This document shows positions 31,801-41,531 of a stretch of 64,000 bases of DNA, in pieces. Source of the DNA: Gammaproteobacteria bacterium (GTDB lineage Bacteria > Pseudomonadota > Gammaproteobacteria > Pseudomonadales > Porticoccaceae); NCBI GenBank assembly GCA_018069465.1, contig JAGPUW010000025.1:62001-126000 (forward strand), read 5' to 3'. Within the stretch, counting starts at the first letter, position 1, and every line of letters starts with the position of its first letter. The notes beneath the pieces are model-generated. The model saw nothing but the letters and a program-made list of their open reading frames with translations, was not told the origin of the DNA and searched no databases. A program made the position numbers and the translations under genes.

Positions 31801-32244
31801 ACGCAGGCGATACTAGATACTTATGAAAAAATAGATGGGACATTGATTCCGCAGCCGTCCATCGGCAGGAGGGGTGGCATGGTCAGCGCCCCATTTTCAT
31901 TTGAGGTATTTCTGAATGCCAGCGATGACGGCGTAATTCATTTGTTGTCGCACTATTCTGGATATAAGCAAAATTTCGATGACTTTTTTGTCGGAGGGGA
32001 GCGAGAGGTTGGTTGGCAACTGCGCGAGGCGTCATCTCGCCACCCATCGCAATTCTTGAGATTATTGGTCGCTCATTGGACCAATATTTCGGCAATATTT
32101 CGGCAATATTTCGCGACGATATCATGGACGGCATCGTCAACTACCTGGCGTATCGCCACGGTAATTTGCAAGCTAACGGCACTTGGGTACCGATCGAAGA
32201 GCCCGATGCACCCGCCTTGGCAAACCAAATCCTTGACGAGCTAG
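28804..32244 (+). CDS. Avs-like defence NTPase, 5' part of a frame-disrupted gene
   Basis: This is the larger piece of a disrupted gene. The N-terminus (about 1-110) looks like a PD-(D/E)xK nuclease of Cap4/Mrr type: Glu15, DD at 45-46 in LVDDVVIG, and QCKK at 60-63. A STAND/NACHT-like NTPase follows: Walker A GLPGSGKT (285-292), Walker B VVVVIDSLD (353-361) and ITACRDFDR (391-399). The rest is helical and repeat-like. This order matches antiviral Avs proteins, in which the C-terminal part senses a phage protein. The true frame is lost at about 32104, after an 11-bp repeat; the last 47 or so residues (after NISAIFR) are out-of-frame and unlike the rest. Base composition looks more AT-rich than flanking genes. 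Confidence 0.7.
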   Translation: MSIAGIRSNRGDNYETLVAFDRALTVLSYPEFQWLERDSTTYLVDDVVIGKSDGTVICCQCKKNQPHFKAWSIADLKDELNKAFLTLAKYQQTKVCFYSRSEFGPVAKLREYSTAYGNEADYHANLTKEHTKTNSALADLIADQASGLSTYEFLRRTTFETSQDFDRMETLLRERLRFMASNANAAFDALWTRLDKLGGRLESGNLSASTEHRLTKDDLKEILHQAGAMLTPEIPIAQVRSSFTNTSAIGRSWHRDIAGQCISSPIVNELLAAIDARKRAVLLTGLPGSGKTCVMLSLQEALEQRAKTRTDLVPLFIQSREFADFATALERQAQGLPEQWVEQAARMAEDAHVVVVIDSLDVLSIAREHSVLTYFLAQIDQLLLIPNITVITACRDFDRNYDRRIAARQWDCELQCLPLDWGAEIAPLLGKLGIDSSTIEPVTRELIQNPRELALFVELAQREGSFNVVTSQALAQRYLDTFVQADPELGGAAMQAIETIADTMMRSRSLSIPHQRFSASQAIQRRLHSLNVLQDTHDEKLTFGHQTLLDVLVISSAVRRGVSLNEFIQGLPPVPFVRPSIRSFIAQLATGERREFRKQLRAVLTGNAAFHIRRLVAESFAQQVPQDDDWPLIRDLRNTHREVFQVIYTQATLVEWHHFWFSHLVPTLKENRDAEGLTAHIHQITQWKNEDAAGVLGFWMEALALDWLDGSRIVEKLGFSLSEFKTEDLPLVAPLLERLLSMPKQEHSLLGRTVARCITAGSIDDKLLWRYIAGDISEEDVKKFHFDNKLHCQPHDFGDKNEHFLKQRMVQSTALLDLALETIEQWSQIQSTQYGETRIGYRKGFLPNSSYNDVHSQTDVQHIGDERVLFDAIEAAILDHANKHSDWWQKNRERLCFNHEGALCYFAVLACTNSPEPNLDLIARLLCDRNLLEFELSFELSTLIRSAFIYFDSTTQDAVMAVMQSVWKESATDDDTQFWILKKRSEYISAIPCHLRSPATQAILDTYEKIDGTLIPQPSIGRRGGMVSAPFSFEVFLNASDDGVIHLLSHYSGYKQNFDDFFVGGEREVGWQLREASSRHPSQFLRLLVAHWTNISAIFRQYFATISWTASSTTWRIATVICKLTALGYRSKSPMHPPWQTKSLTS

Positions 32245-33383
32245 AAAGACATCCCGACCATTGGCAACTCAATCGCGCCGCAGCCAAGGCTCTGCAAGCC
32301 TGCGCGCACGTCATCCAGGATACGCAGAATGCTGCACGGCTAGTGTTCTTGGCGATAGGCTTTGGAAACCTTCATGAAGAAAATACCATCCATGGAGATT
32401 CGGTCGATCTACAGAACATCGGTATCAATATGATCAACGGAAATATTACCGAAGCCTTAATGATTTTGTTCAACAACTTTCAAGATCGTGGCATTGTGTT
32501 ACCCGAATTATTACCGCCCACAATACGTCGATTTGCCAGTAACGAACACCCTGCAATCCGCGCCCTGATTCTGCGGCGCTTGCCGTACCTCCAAAGCCAG
32601 AACCCCAAGTTGGCTTGGGAATTATTCCACAGTGCCATGCAAGATCCTGTTGGGCTTTGGCAATCCGCCGAACCTTGCCTGTATTCCGCCTATCACGATC
32701 ATTTCGAAAAAGTTGCGCCCTCGCTTGAGCGTATCTGCCGCGATGGCAACAAGGAAGGCATGGAAACCTGGGGGCGTATTTCAGCCTTGTCAGCTCTAAT
32801 TGGGCACATCGACTTTGCAAATTTGCTTGGTGAATTGAACACGCTGGATATTACCGAAGCCTGGCAAGGGGTAGCGAGTGTTTGGACTCACCCTGACAAT
32901 ATCAAACAACATCGGGAGCAATGTCTCGCTGGCATAGAGGCTGGACTAAAAGCAGACAGCACTCATGCAGCGGCAGTCGCTCGATATTTAGGTAGCATCT
33001 TCCGGGAGAATACGCCGCCAATATCCATCCCAGTTGAATTAACTCAGCTTTTCTTTAGCGCGTTCGAACATGATAGCGAGGACAACCATCACCGCCTGTT
33101 TGGATTTAACGAATGGCTCAACGCTACTTCGCAGCGCGATCCAGAGAGAGCCTTAGCTACAACGGAAATTTATCTGGCCTATGTTCATCGTACCAAACCG
33201 TATTTTTACGACCATGACAATCAACTAGTCCAGCTAATGACCCGGCTTTTTGCCGAAGCCGAAGAACGGGAAGAATCCGACCAAGGAGCGATGCTTGAAC
33301 GCGTGGTATCAATCCAAGATTTACTATTGTCGCTGGGAGTAAACTCCATCAATGATTGGCTAAAGGCGGCGGAGAGGCAATGA
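32013..33383 (+). CDS. Avs-like defence NTPase, 3' part of a frame-disrupted gene
   Basis: This frame carries the C-terminal 420 or so residues of the gene that begins at 28804. Authentic sequence resumes at DDIMDGIVNYLAYRHGN (about 32115), while the first 34 codons overlap the upstream frame and are probably not translated as such. The content is alpha-helical and Leu/Ala-rich with solenoid-like repeats, fitting the sensor part of a STAND protein. No start codon with a good ribosome binding site is seen near the join, so independent expression is doubtful. With one 11-bp unit removed, 28804-33383 becomes a single 1523-codon frame (1522 residues plus stop). Confidence 0.65.
   Translation: MATARGVISPPIAILEIIGRSLDQYFGNISAIFRDDIMDGIVNYLAYRHGNLQANGTWVPIEEPDAPALANQILDELERHPDHWQLNRAAAKALQACAHVIQDTQNAARLVFLAIGFGNLHEENTIHGDSVDLQNIGINMINGNITEALMILFNNFQDRGIVLPELLPPTIRRFASNEHPAIRALILRRLPYLQSQNPKLAWELFHSAMQDPVGLWQSAEPCLYSAYHDHFEKVAPSLERICRDGNKEGMETWGRISALSALIGHIDFANLLGELNTLDITEAWQGVASVWTHPDNIKQHREQCLAGIEAGLKADSTHAAAVARYLGSIFRENTPPISIPVELTQLFFSAFEHDSEDNHHRLFGFNEWLNATSQRDPERALATTEIYLAYVHRTKPYFYDHDNQLVQLMTRLFAEAEEREESDQGAMLERVVSIQDLLLSLGVNSINDWLKAAERQ
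32082..32114 (+). repeat. Triple 11-bp tandem repeat at the frame break
   Basis: The unit CAATATTTCGG occurs at 32082-32092 and 32093-32103, and once more with a final C at 32104-32114. Two copies would keep the large gene in frame, reading ...WTNISAIFR then DDIMDG. The third copy shifts the frame. Replication slippage is the natural explanation. Confidence 0.9.
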
Positions 33384-33402
33384 CCAGTCTCGCTTAAAAA
33401 CA

Positions 33403-33457
33403 GAGCCCGGAACTGGAATCGAACGGGCACAGTACTGCAATTGAGGGGTTTTAAGTT
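33403..33457 (-). pseudogene. tRNA-Leu(UAA) 3' half relic, likely old attachment site
   Basis: Read on the minus strand, this sequence follows the 3' half of a tRNA-Leu with anticodon TAA: ACTTAAAACCCCTC (anticodon loop and stem), then a variable arm, GTTCGATTCC (T-loop) and TTCCGGGC (acceptor side). The T-stem is broken by substitutions, the terminal CCA is missing and there is no 5' half, so it is not a working tRNA. Integrative elements often use and duplicate tRNA 3' ends. It lies 20 bases after the Avs-like gene and points to a past integration event. Confidence 0.7.
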
Positions 33458-33515
33458 AAACGCCGAATTCTTAGTATGAGATGGACTTAATAAAGACTTA
33501 ACTTACAGGCACAAA

Positions 33516-33540
33516 AAAGCCTGCATATTAAGCAGGCTTT
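33516..33540 (-). terminator. Intrinsic terminator after tRNA-Pro
   Basis: Arms 33516-33524 (AAAGCCTGC) and 33532-33540 form a 9-bp stem with a seven-base loop. On the minus strand a run of six T follows (33513-33518 on the plus strand read as A). It lies 24 bases after the tRNA-Pro 3' end and should end that transcript. Confidence 0.85.
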
Positions 33541-33563
33541 AAAGTCGTTGAGTACAACATTTT

Positions 33564-33640
33564 TGGTCGGAGCGGCCGGATTTGAACCGACGACCACCAC
33601 ACCCCCAGTGTGGTGCGCTACCAAGCTGCGCTACGCTCCG
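33564..33640 (-). tRNA. tRNA-Pro (anticodon GGG)
   Basis: The 77-base gene has a full cloverleaf: a 7-bp acceptor stem (CGGAGCG with CGCTCCG), a D-arm with AGCTTGGTAGCGC, an anticodon arm CCACACTGGGGGTGTGG giving GGG, a T-arm with GGTTCAAATCC, and an encoded CCA end. It follows merR on the same strand, as seen in Pseudomonas. Its 3' end faces the accessory region. Confidence 0.95.
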
Positions 33641-33720
33641 AGTCTGCCCCTAAAGGCAGGCGAGCATCTTACCTGATGGCCTTTTGAAAGCAAGTAAAAA
33701 GTGGTTTTTAAGGGCTATTT

Positions 33721-34077
33721 TCAGGCTTTAAGTGTTCGCAGTACGTCTTCAAGTTCACTGACGGTTTGATTGATGATCTGGCGAATTTGTGTGGCTTCTT
33801 CTTTCACTGTTTCGCCGCCCAAACGTTGGCGGGCGCCACCGATGGTAAAGCCTTGATCGTAGAGCAGAGAGCGGATCTGGCGGATTAAGAGAACATCCTG
33901 ACGCTGGTAGTAGCGACGATTGCCACGCCGCTTCAGGGGGCTGAGAGTGGGGAATTCCTGCTCCCAGTAGCGCAGTACGTGGGGTTTGACCGCGCAGAGC
34001 TCACTGACTTCACCGATGGTAAAGTAACGCTTGCTGGGGATCGGTGCTAGTTCGCTGTTGTTACTCGCTTCCAGCAT
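33721..34077 (-). CDS. MerR-family transcriptional regulator
   Basis: This 118-residue protein has a winged-helix DNA-binding domain at about residues 18-85 ([20 protein letters not shown], then [15 protein letters not shown]) followed by a short dimerisation helix. No effector-binding Cys cluster is present, so it is unlike metal-sensing MerR proteins. Its start overlaps the end of ihfA by 17 bases, the arrangement conserved in Pseudomonas and relatives. Its target genes are not known. Confidence 0.9.
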   Translation of the reverse strand: MLEASNNSELAPIPSKRYFTIGEVSELCAVKPHVLRYWEQEFPTLSPLKRRGNRRYYQRQDVLLIRQIRSLLYDQGFTIGGARQRLGGETVKEEATQIRQIINQTVSELEDVLRTLKA

Positions 34078-34360
34078 AGTTCTCTACCCTCACCTTTAAC
34101 TTTTGCCCGGGTTTGAATGTGACGACGCGACGCGCCTCGATGGGAATATCTTCGCCGGTTTTGGGATTTCGACCCGGTCTGACACTTTTGTCGCGCAAGT
34201 CAAAATTACCAAAACCGGAAATCTTAACCTGCTCATTTTCAGCTAAAGATAGCCGGATTTCTTCGAAAAAGCATTCGACGATTTCCTTTGACTCTCTTTT
34301 GTTAAGGCCGAGCTCTTCATAGAGCATCTCAGCAATATCGGCCTTGGTTAATGCAGACAT
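34061..34360 (-). CDS. ihfA: Integration host factor subunit alpha
   Basis: IHF-alpha pairs with IHF-beta to bind and bend DNA in the minor groove, helping transcription, replication and phage integration. The 99-residue protein has the HU/IHF fold with [13 protein letters not shown] and the beta-arm [12 protein letters not shown] carrying the intercalating proline. It follows pheT by two bases on the same strand, as in E. coli. Confidence 0.97.
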   Translation of the reverse strand: MSALTKADIAEMLYEELGLNKRESKEIVECFFEEIRLSLAENEQVKISGFGNFDLRDKSVRPGRNPKTGEDIPIEARRVVTFKPGQKLKVRVENYAGSE

Positions 34361-34362
34361 TT

Positions 34363-36744
34363 TTACCCTCTTAAATTCGCGTCGTGATTGCTTTCTAGTG
34401 CCTTGATAACGGCATCCATAGCAGCATTCACATCTTCGTCATTAAGGGTGCGTGATTTATCTTGAAAGGTCAAGCCAATGGCGACACTTTTCCTATTAGT
34501 TTCAAGGTGTTTGCCTTCATAGACATCAAAAACCTTTAAGTCAACAAGATCGTCTCCAGCACTGGCGCGGGCCGTGGCCACGAGCTCTCCGATGAGCACA
34601 TCACGCTGTAGAGAAAGGGATATATCGCGGCGCACAGCGGGGAATTTACTAATCTCATCGAAGCTAACAATCTCGCCCTCAATGATGTCGGCCAGCACTA
34701 GCTCGAAGACATACACCGCCTGACTCAAGCCCAGCGACTGCTGCAGGCTCGGGTGCACCCTGCCAACATGGCCAAAGGTCTGGCCCTGGGTGTTGATCAG
34801 CGCCAGCGTTTGTCCGGGATGGAGAGCGGGGTGTTCGGCACCGGCAAATTCAACCTGAGCCGCGGTGCCGCAATAGGCGAGTACGGCTTCGACGTCACCT
34901 TTAATATCGTAGAAATCAACTTCGCTTGCCGCTTCGGCCCATGCCTCCTGGGCGCGAGTGCCAGTGATGGCACCGGCGAGCATTTTTTGCTGGCTCAACT
35001 GGCCGCCCTCTTTGAGGAAACGCAGGCCGCTTTCGAACACGCGCACACGAGATTGCTGGCGGTTCAAGTTGTATTTAACGGTGCTCAGCAGGCCCGTTAG
35101 CAAGCTGGTGCGCATAACGGCCATGTCGGCACTAATGGGGTTAGCCACATCGACACTGGCAACACCGGGGTTAACCTGGCTCTGCAATGCTGGGTCGACA
35201 AAGCTGTAAGTGATGGCCTCCTGATAATCACGGCTCACCAAAAGCTGGCGAATATCAGCCAGGCGGGCTGTCGCCTCTGCGGTGGGCTGAATTTCGAGGG
35301 GCATATTGATCGTTGTTACGGGCAGGTTGTTATAACCGTAAATCCGGGCAAGCTCTTCGATAAGGTCGGCTTCAATGGCCAGATCGAAACGCCAGCTGGG
35401 CACAGTACACAGCCATTCGCCAACAGTGGGCTGACTGACACCGAGACCCAGGCGCGTCAGCATATCGACGACTAGATCATCGGCAATATCAAGGGCCAGC
35501 TGCTGCTGTAAGCGACTTTTGCGCAAAGTAATGGTGGGCTCAGAGCCCGCCTCGGGCGCATTACCGGCAGATGTGACAGGACCGGCCTGGCCGCCGACTA
35601 TCTCCAGCAAAAGCTCAGTTGCTCTTTCCAGAGCCGCCAGCGGTAACTGAGTATCGACGCCACGCTCGAAGCGATGAGAGGCATCGGTGTGCAGGCCATA
35701 TTCACGGGCTTTACCCGCCAGAGCCAAGGGTAGGAAGTGAGCACTTTCAAGAAAGATGGATTGCGTCGAGGCGCTAACGCCGCTGCTCTTGCCGCCCATA
35801 ATGCCCGCTATCGCCAGCGGACCTTTATTGTCGGCTATCAACAGGGTTTGCGCTTTGAGGTCAACTTCGGCGCCGTCGAGTAAGACCAGCTGTTCGCCCT
35901 CTTCGGCAAAGCGCACATCAATGGCGCCCGACAAGGTGTCGAGATCAAAGGCGTGCATCGGCTGGCCGAGTTCGAGCATCACGTAGTTACCGACATCGAC
36001 CACGGCATCGATGGAACGAATACCACTGCGGCGCAGTTTTTCCTGCATCCACTGCGGTGAAGGCTGGCTCATATCCACCGCACTAATCACCCGGCCCGCA
36101 TAGTGGGAGCAGGCGCTAGGCGCGGAGATTGTAATCGACAGGCTTTTGTCAGTCGTCGCGGCCACCGCTGGCGTTGACAGCAGTTGCGGTGTGATCTTGT
36201 TGAGCACACCAACTTCGCGGGCCAGCCCTTGAATACTCAGGCAGTCACCGCGATTAGGCGTGAGGTCAACTTCAATAATCTGATCATCGAGGGCGTAAAA
36301 CGCATTCAATGTTTGCCCCAGTGGTGCATCGTCTGGCAGCGCCATAATGCCGCTGGTGTCTTCATTCAAACCCAGTTCATCACCACCGCAGAGCATGCCA
36401 AAGGAGTCGACATCGCGCAGTTTCGCCTGACCGATGTTCAAGCCACCGGGCAGCGTTGCGCCAACCTGGGCAAAGGCCGTCACCAGGCCTGCGCGTGCAT
36501 TGGGGGCACCGCAAACGACTTGCACATGGGCGTCAGAACCGCAATTGACCTGACAGACTTGCAGTTTATCGGCCTTGGGGTGGGCGGCGACAGATTCGAT
36601 GCGCGCCACCACAACACCCCTAAAGTTGGCCGCCGCTTCAACACCGTCGACCTCAAGACCGGCCATGGTCAGCTGCGCGATGAGTTCATCGCATGATAGG
36701 TCGGGGTTAGCCAGCTCACGCAGCCAGGATTCACTGAATTTCAT
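34363..36744 (-). CDS. pheT: Phenylalanyl-tRNA synthetase beta subunit
   Basis: This subunit works with PheS in an alpha2beta2 enzyme charging tRNA-Phe. At 793 residues it shows the N-terminal OB-fold tRNA-binding domain (about 40-150; [21 protein letters not shown]), the B5 region, the editing B3/B4 domain with HRFERGVD, the catalytic-like core, and the C-terminal anticodon-binding FDX-ACB domain ([12 protein letters not shown]...[10 protein letters not shown]). It lies directly after pheS on the minus strand. Confidence 0.97.
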   Translation of the reverse strand: MKFSESWLRELANPDLSCDELIAQLTMAGLEVDGVEAAANFRGVVVARIESVAAHPKADKLQVCQVNCGSDAHVQVVCGAPNARAGLVTAFAQVGATLPGGLNIGQAKLRDVDSFGMLCGGDELGLNEDTSGIMALPDDAPLGQTLNAFYALDDQIIEVDLTPNRGDCLSIQGLAREVGVLNKITPQLLSTPAVAATTDKSLSITISAPSACSHYAGRVISAVDMSQPSPQWMQEKLRRSGIRSIDAVVDVGNYVMLELGQPMHAFDLDTLSGAIDVRFAEEGEQLVLLDGAEVDLKAQTLLIADNKGPLAIAGIMGGKSSGVSASTQSIFLESAHFLPLALAGKAREYGLHTDASHRFERGVDTQLPLAALERATELLLEIVGGQAGPVTSAGNAPEAGSEPTITLRKSRLQQQLALDIADDLVVDMLTRLGLGVSQPTVGEWLCTVPSWRFDLAIEADLIEELARIYGYNNLPVTTINMPLEIQPTAEATARLADIRQLLVSRDYQEAITYSFVDPALQSQVNPGVASVDVANPISADMAVMRTSLLTGLLSTVKYNLNRQQSRVRVFESGLRFLKEGGQLSQQKMLAGAITGTRAQEAWAEAASEVDFYDIKGDVEAVLAYCGTAAQVEFAGAEHPALHPGQTLALINTQGQTFGHVGRVHPSLQQSLGLSQAVYVFELVLADIIEGEIVSFDEISKFPAVRRDISLSLQRDVLIGELVATARASAGDDLVDLKVFDVYEGKHLETNRKSVAIGLTFQDKSRTLNDEDVNAAMDAVIKALESNHDANLRG

Positions 36745-36794
36745 CGCAATTTATTCTCGAATTTACTTAAATAAAATTATATAACTTGTTGAAA

Positions 36795-37817
<1,023 letters not shown>

Positions 37818-37944
37818 TTAAACTGGGTGTTTAACGTAACTCAGCTTATTTTATAGATTGGGGCTAACGTTAATTGGCGCAAAAAACAACTGGGGCCAAG
37901 CTTAAACGCCTGACACCACGGCACTTGTGGCGGTCGCGCTAAGC

Positions 37945-37978
37945 AAAAAGGGAAAGAGCCTTGGCCCTTTCCCTTTTT
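37945..37978 (-). terminator. Hairpin with T-run between rplT and pheS
   Basis: The sequence from 37945 to 37978 is nearly palindromic (AAAAAGGGAAAG-AGCC with GGC-CCTTTCCCTTTTT, one mismatch). Reading either way, it gives a GC stem flanked by A and T runs, so it is a strong intrinsic terminator for the rplT transcript and perhaps bidirectional. A smaller hairpin, TTCCGG/CCGGAA, lies at 37993-38010 just after rplT. Confidence 0.8.
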
Positions 37979-38019
37979 GTGATAGCAGCTAGTTTCCGGT
38001 CTACCCGGAACGCAATCGT

Positions 38020-38376
38020 CTAAGCCAAAGCAGCTTTAGCCTGATTAACAATTTGCGCAAACGCTGGCTTGTCGTGAATCGCCAGGTCTGACAGTACTTT
38101 TCGATCTAGGGTGATTCCCGCCTTTTTAAGACCGGCAATGAACTGACTGTAGCGCATACCCTCTACGCGAGTCTGGGCATTGATACGAGCAATCCACAGC
38201 GCACGGAAAGTACGCTTCTTAACGCGACGGTCGCGATAGGCGTACTGACCTGCTTTGGTAACAGCCTGGGTCGCAACGCGATAAACACGGCTGCGAGCAC
38301 CGTAGTAACCTTTGGCTTGCTTGAGAACTTTTTTGTGACGGCGGTGTGCAGTTACACCTCGTTTTACTCGGGGCAT
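38020..38376 (-). CDS. rplT: 50S ribosomal protein L20
   Basis: This basic 118-residue large-subunit protein is needed early in 50S assembly. The family sequence is clear: [47 protein letters not shown], and [14 protein letters not shown]. In E. coli L20 also represses its own operon by binding the rpmI leader. Whether that happens here cannot be told. It follows rpmI by 19 bases. Confidence 0.98.
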   Translation of the reverse strand: MPRVKRGVTAHRRHKKVLKQAKGYYGARSRVYRVATQAVTKAGQYAYRDRRVKKRTFRALWIARINAQTRVEGMRYSQFIAGLKKAGITLDRKVLSDLAIHDKPAFAQIVNQAKAALA

Positions 38377-38395
38377 CTTCTATCCTCCTGTCTGA

Positions 38396-38587
38396 TTAAG
38401 TACGTAGCATGCGGTCAACTGCAGGTGCATCAACAGCGTTTAAAGTGCTGGTGCCCCGTAATTGACGCTTACGCTTAGTCGTCATCTTGGTGAGAATATG
38501 GCTTTTGTTAGCATGTTTATGCTTATAGCCTGAACTGGTTTTTTTAAACCGTTTCGCCGCACCACTGTGCGTTTTCGCTTTTGGCAT
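38396..38587 (-). CDS. rpmI: 50S ribosomal protein L35
   Basis: This small, very basic 63-residue protein of the large subunit begins [15 protein letters not shown] and contains the [17 protein letters not shown] block typical of L35. It is one or two residues shorter than the E. coli protein. It lies between infC and rplT in the usual order. Confidence 0.97.
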   Translation of the reverse strand: MPKAKTHSGAAKRFKKTSSGYKHKHANKSHILTKMTTKRKRQLRGTSTLNAVDAPAVDRMLRT

Positions 38588-38693
38588 TAGATTACTCCTC
38601 GATAGAGGTTAAATAAAAGAAAAAGACTGCCGGTCAGCCTGCCAAAAGGCTGATTGCGATCAGTTAAGAAGTGCCGAATAAATCAGAACTTGC

Positions 38694-39239
38694 TTAGGAC
38701 TTTTTCTTGCTTTTGGGAGCGATGACCATCGTCAACTGCCGGCCTTCCATTTTTGGAAATTGCTCGACATTCCCCAATTCTTCCAAATCTTTTTCGATGC
38801 GCTTTAGCATCTCCATGCCCAATTCCTGGTGGGCCATTTCACGCCCGCGAAAACGCAGTGTGATCTTTGCTTTGTCGCCATTTTCAAGGAAGCGCACCAG
38901 ATTGCGCATTTTGATGTCGTAGTCACCCGAATCGGTACCGGGGCGAAACTTCATTTCCTTGATTTGTGTCTGCTTCTGCTTTTTACGCTGTGCGGCCTGT
39001 TGCTTCTTGGCCTCAAACACATGTTTGCCGTAGTCCATCAGCTTACACACTGGAGGTTGGCCATCCGGCGCAATTTCAACCAGGTCGAGAGACTTCTCAG
39101 CCGCCAGACGCTTGGCTTCCTCCAAACTTACCACACCGATCTGTTCGCCTTCCGCACCGACTAAACGCAACTCTGGCGCTTCAATCTCATCATTCAGCTT
39201 GGATCGCTTGCTCGAGCTCTTGGCGTAACTTTTCTTAAT
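38694..39239 (-). CDS. infC: Translation initiation factor IF-3 with ATT start
   Basis: IF-3 binds the 30S subunit, blocks early joining of 50S and checks the start codon. From the ATT at 39239 the protein has 181 residues, close to the 180 of E. coli, with the N-domain ([21 protein letters not shown]), the linker, and the C-domain ([32 protein letters not shown]). No ATG lies near the right place; a TTG at 39170 would cut into the conserved N-domain. GGAG sits seven bases before the ATT. The rare start is the known basis of infC self-regulation in E. coli: IF-3 discriminates against its own start codon. Confidence 0.93.
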   Translation of the reverse strand: MKKSYAKSSSKRSKLNDEIEAPELRLVGAEGEQIGVVSLEEAKRLAAEKSLDLVEIAPDGQPPVCKLMDYGKHVFEAKKQQAAQRKKQKQTQIKEMKFRPGTDSGDYDIKMRNLVRFLENGDKAKITLRFRGREMAHQELGMEMLKRIEKDLEELGNVEQFPKMEGRQLTMVIAPKSKKKS

Positions 39240-39252
39240 AGTGTTTCTCCAC

Positions 39253-41178
39253 TTATTGATTCAAAAGCACACGACCGCGACGCTGCACATCCTCATGGAG
39301 CAACTCGGCAAAGGCATCAATTGCCAGGCTGCCAAGGTCTTTGCCCTCACGGGTGCGCACGGACACGGTTTGTGTTTCGACCTCTTTATCACCGACAACC
39401 AGTAGATAAGGAGTTCGCTGCATACTGTGCTCGCGGATTTTAAAACCGATCTTTTCATTTCTCAAGTCATTTATCACGCGAAAGCCTTTGTTATTCAAGG
39501 TTTCCACCACTAAACTCGCGTAATCGGCCTGCTTGTCGGTAATATTCATTACCACGGCCTGCTCCGGCGCCAACCAGGCGGGAAAGGCTCCTTCGTATTG
39601 TTCGATCAAAATACCGATAAAACGCTCGAAAGAACCGAGCACTGCGCGGTGCAACATAACGGGTACCTGGCGCGAGCCATCTTCGGCAACATATTGCGCG
39701 TCGAGGCGGCCCGGCATCGAAAAATCGACCTGAATAGTGCCCAGCTGCCAAACCCGACCAATGCAATCTTTGAGCGAGAATTCGATCTTCGGCCCGTAAA
39801 AAGCACCTTCTCCAGGTAACAGTTCCCAGGGCAGATCTTTGGCATCAAGAGCATCGGCCAGCGCTTTTTCGGCTTTATCCCAAACTTCGTCGGCGCCGAC
39901 GCGCTTTTCAGGGCGCGTCGAGAGACGATAAATGACTTCGCTGAAACCGAAGTCGGCATAAATACTGTGCAGAAAATCGATAAAGTCAGACACTTCCGAC
40001 TGCACCTGCTCGTCGGTACAGAAAATATGGGCATCATCCTGAGTAAAGCCACGCACGCGCATAATGCCGTGCAGTGAACCCGATGGCTCGTTGCGATGAC
40101 AGGAGCCAAATTCGGCGAGGCGCAGGGGCAGATCGCGATAGCTCTTTAAGCCCTGGTTATAGACCTGAATATGACAGGGGCAGTTCATCGGCTTGACGGC
40201 GAAGTCGCGCTCGTCGATGTGCAGGGCAAACATGTCATCGCCAAATTTATCGGCGTGGCCCGAGCGCTCCCACAGGGAGTAATCAACCAGCTGGGGGGTG
40301 CGGATCTCGCTATAGCCTGCGGCGCGTTGAGCGACACGCATATACTCTTCAATCTGGGTGTAGACAGTCCAGCCCCGAGGGTGCCAAAACACCATACCCG
40401 GTGCTTCTTCCTGAATGTGGAAGAGATCCAGTTTCTTGGCGATTTTTCGATGATCGCGCTTTTCGGCTTCTTCTATTCGATGCAGATAAGCCTTGAGTGC
40501 TTTCTTGTTGGGCCAGGCGGTACCGTAAATACGCTGCAGCATTTCGTTGTTGGAATCACCGCGCCAATAGGCACCCGCCACTTTCGTCAGCTTAAAGGCT
40601 TTAATTTTGCTGGTATTGGGTACGTGGGGACCACGACAGAGATCGGTGAAATCACCCTGACTGTAGAGCGAGAGGTCTTCATCGCTGGGGATGGATTCAA
40701 TAATCGCCGCTTTGTAGTTTTCGCCGCTATTGCGGAAAAACTCGACCGCTTCATCGCGAGTTTTTACCTGGCGCGACACCTCAAGGCCGGCCGAGCTTAA
40801 CTCGGTCATCTTCTTTTCGATGGCCAGTAAGTCTTCCGGGGTAAAGGCTCGCTCGTAGGCGAAGTCGTAGTAGAAGCCATCATCAATGACCGGACCGATG
40901 GTCACTTGCGCTTCGGGATAGAGACTTTTAACCGCCTGTGCCAGAAGGTGAGCACAGGAGTGACGAATCACCTCGAGGCCCTCTTCATCGCGCTCGGTGA
41001 TGATGGACACATCAGAGTCGTGTTCAATCAAAAAGGAGGTGTCGACCAGGAAACCATTCACTTTACCCGCCAGTGCAGCTTTGGCCAGACCGGGGCCAAT
41101 ATCTAAAGCAACATGGTGAAGGGTGACGGCCGCGTCAAAACTACGTTGACTACCGTCGGGGAGGGTAATAACCGGCAT
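39253..41178 (-). CDS. thrS: Threonyl-tRNA synthetase
   Basis: This class II enzyme charges tRNA-Thr. The 641-residue protein has the TGS domain (1-62), an editing domain with the HSCAHLL metal site (about 73-79), the catalytic core with the zinc ligand in MNCPCH (about 333-338), motif 2 [15 protein letters not shown], motif 3 near [14 protein letters not shown], and a C-terminal anticodon-binding domain (about 535-641). It is the first gene of the thrS-infC-rpmI-rplT run. In E. coli the thrS leader is self-repressed; no such fold was checked here. Confidence 0.97.
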   Translation of the reverse strand: MPVITLPDGSQRSFDAAVTLHHVALDIGPGLAKAALAGKVNGFLVDTSFLIEHDSDVSIITERDEEGLEVIRHSCAHLLAQAVKSLYPEAQVTIGPVIDDGFYYDFAYERAFTPEDLLAIEKKMTELSSAGLEVSRQVKTRDEAVEFFRNSGENYKAAIIESIPSDEDLSLYSQGDFTDLCRGPHVPNTSKIKAFKLTKVAGAYWRGDSNNEMLQRIYGTAWPNKKALKAYLHRIEEAEKRDHRKIAKKLDLFHIQEEAPGMVFWHPRGWTVYTQIEEYMRVAQRAAGYSEIRTPQLVDYSLWERSGHADKFGDDMFALHIDERDFAVKPMNCPCHIQVYNQGLKSYRDLPLRLAEFGSCHRNEPSGSLHGIMRVRGFTQDDAHIFCTDEQVQSEVSDFIDFLHSIYADFGFSEVIYRLSTRPEKRVGADEVWDKAEKALADALDAKDLPWELLPGEGAFYGPKIEFSLKDCIGRVWQLGTIQVDFSMPGRLDAQYVAEDGSRQVPVMLHRAVLGSFERFIGILIEQYEGAFPAWLAPEQAVVMNITDKQADYASLVVETLNNKGFRVINDLRNEKIGFKIREHSMQRTPYLLVVGDKEVETQTVSVRTREGKDLGSLAIDAFAELLHEDVQRRGRVLLNQ

Positions 41179-41315
41179 CTAACTTTCCTTTCTCTCAGTG
41201 GTGACCCCTACTAAAGGCCACTTGCGTCATATAAGCAGATAACAACTTCACAAATGCCTAAGCCATGAAAGGCCCGGGGGAATTTACTTTTACAGGGAGT
41301 TGCTACCAAAAGATT

Positions 41316-41392
41316 TGGTAGGCACGAGTGGATTCGAACCACCGACCCCCACCATGTCAAGGTGGTGCTCTAACCAACTGAGCTACGTGCCT
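41316..41392 (-). tRNA. tRNA-Val (anticodon GAC)
   Basis: The 77-base gene forms a full cloverleaf: acceptor AGGCACG with CGTGCCT, D-arm AGCTCAGTTGGTTAGAGC, anticodon arm CCACCTTGACATGGTGG giving GAC, T-arm with GGTTCGAATCC, and an encoded CCA end. It lies upstream of thrS on the same strand. Confidence 0.95.
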
Positions 41393-41531
41393 GCTACGAA
41401 GGGCGCACAATGTAGCAGCGAGCCCCGCTATTTACAAGTTTTCTTTGCCGTCCTTGCCGTATTTATAGGTAGTTAAGGCTCTTAAACACGGTATTTTTGA
41501 TGATTGGCTGAAACTGCCAGCCCGCCGCTAA

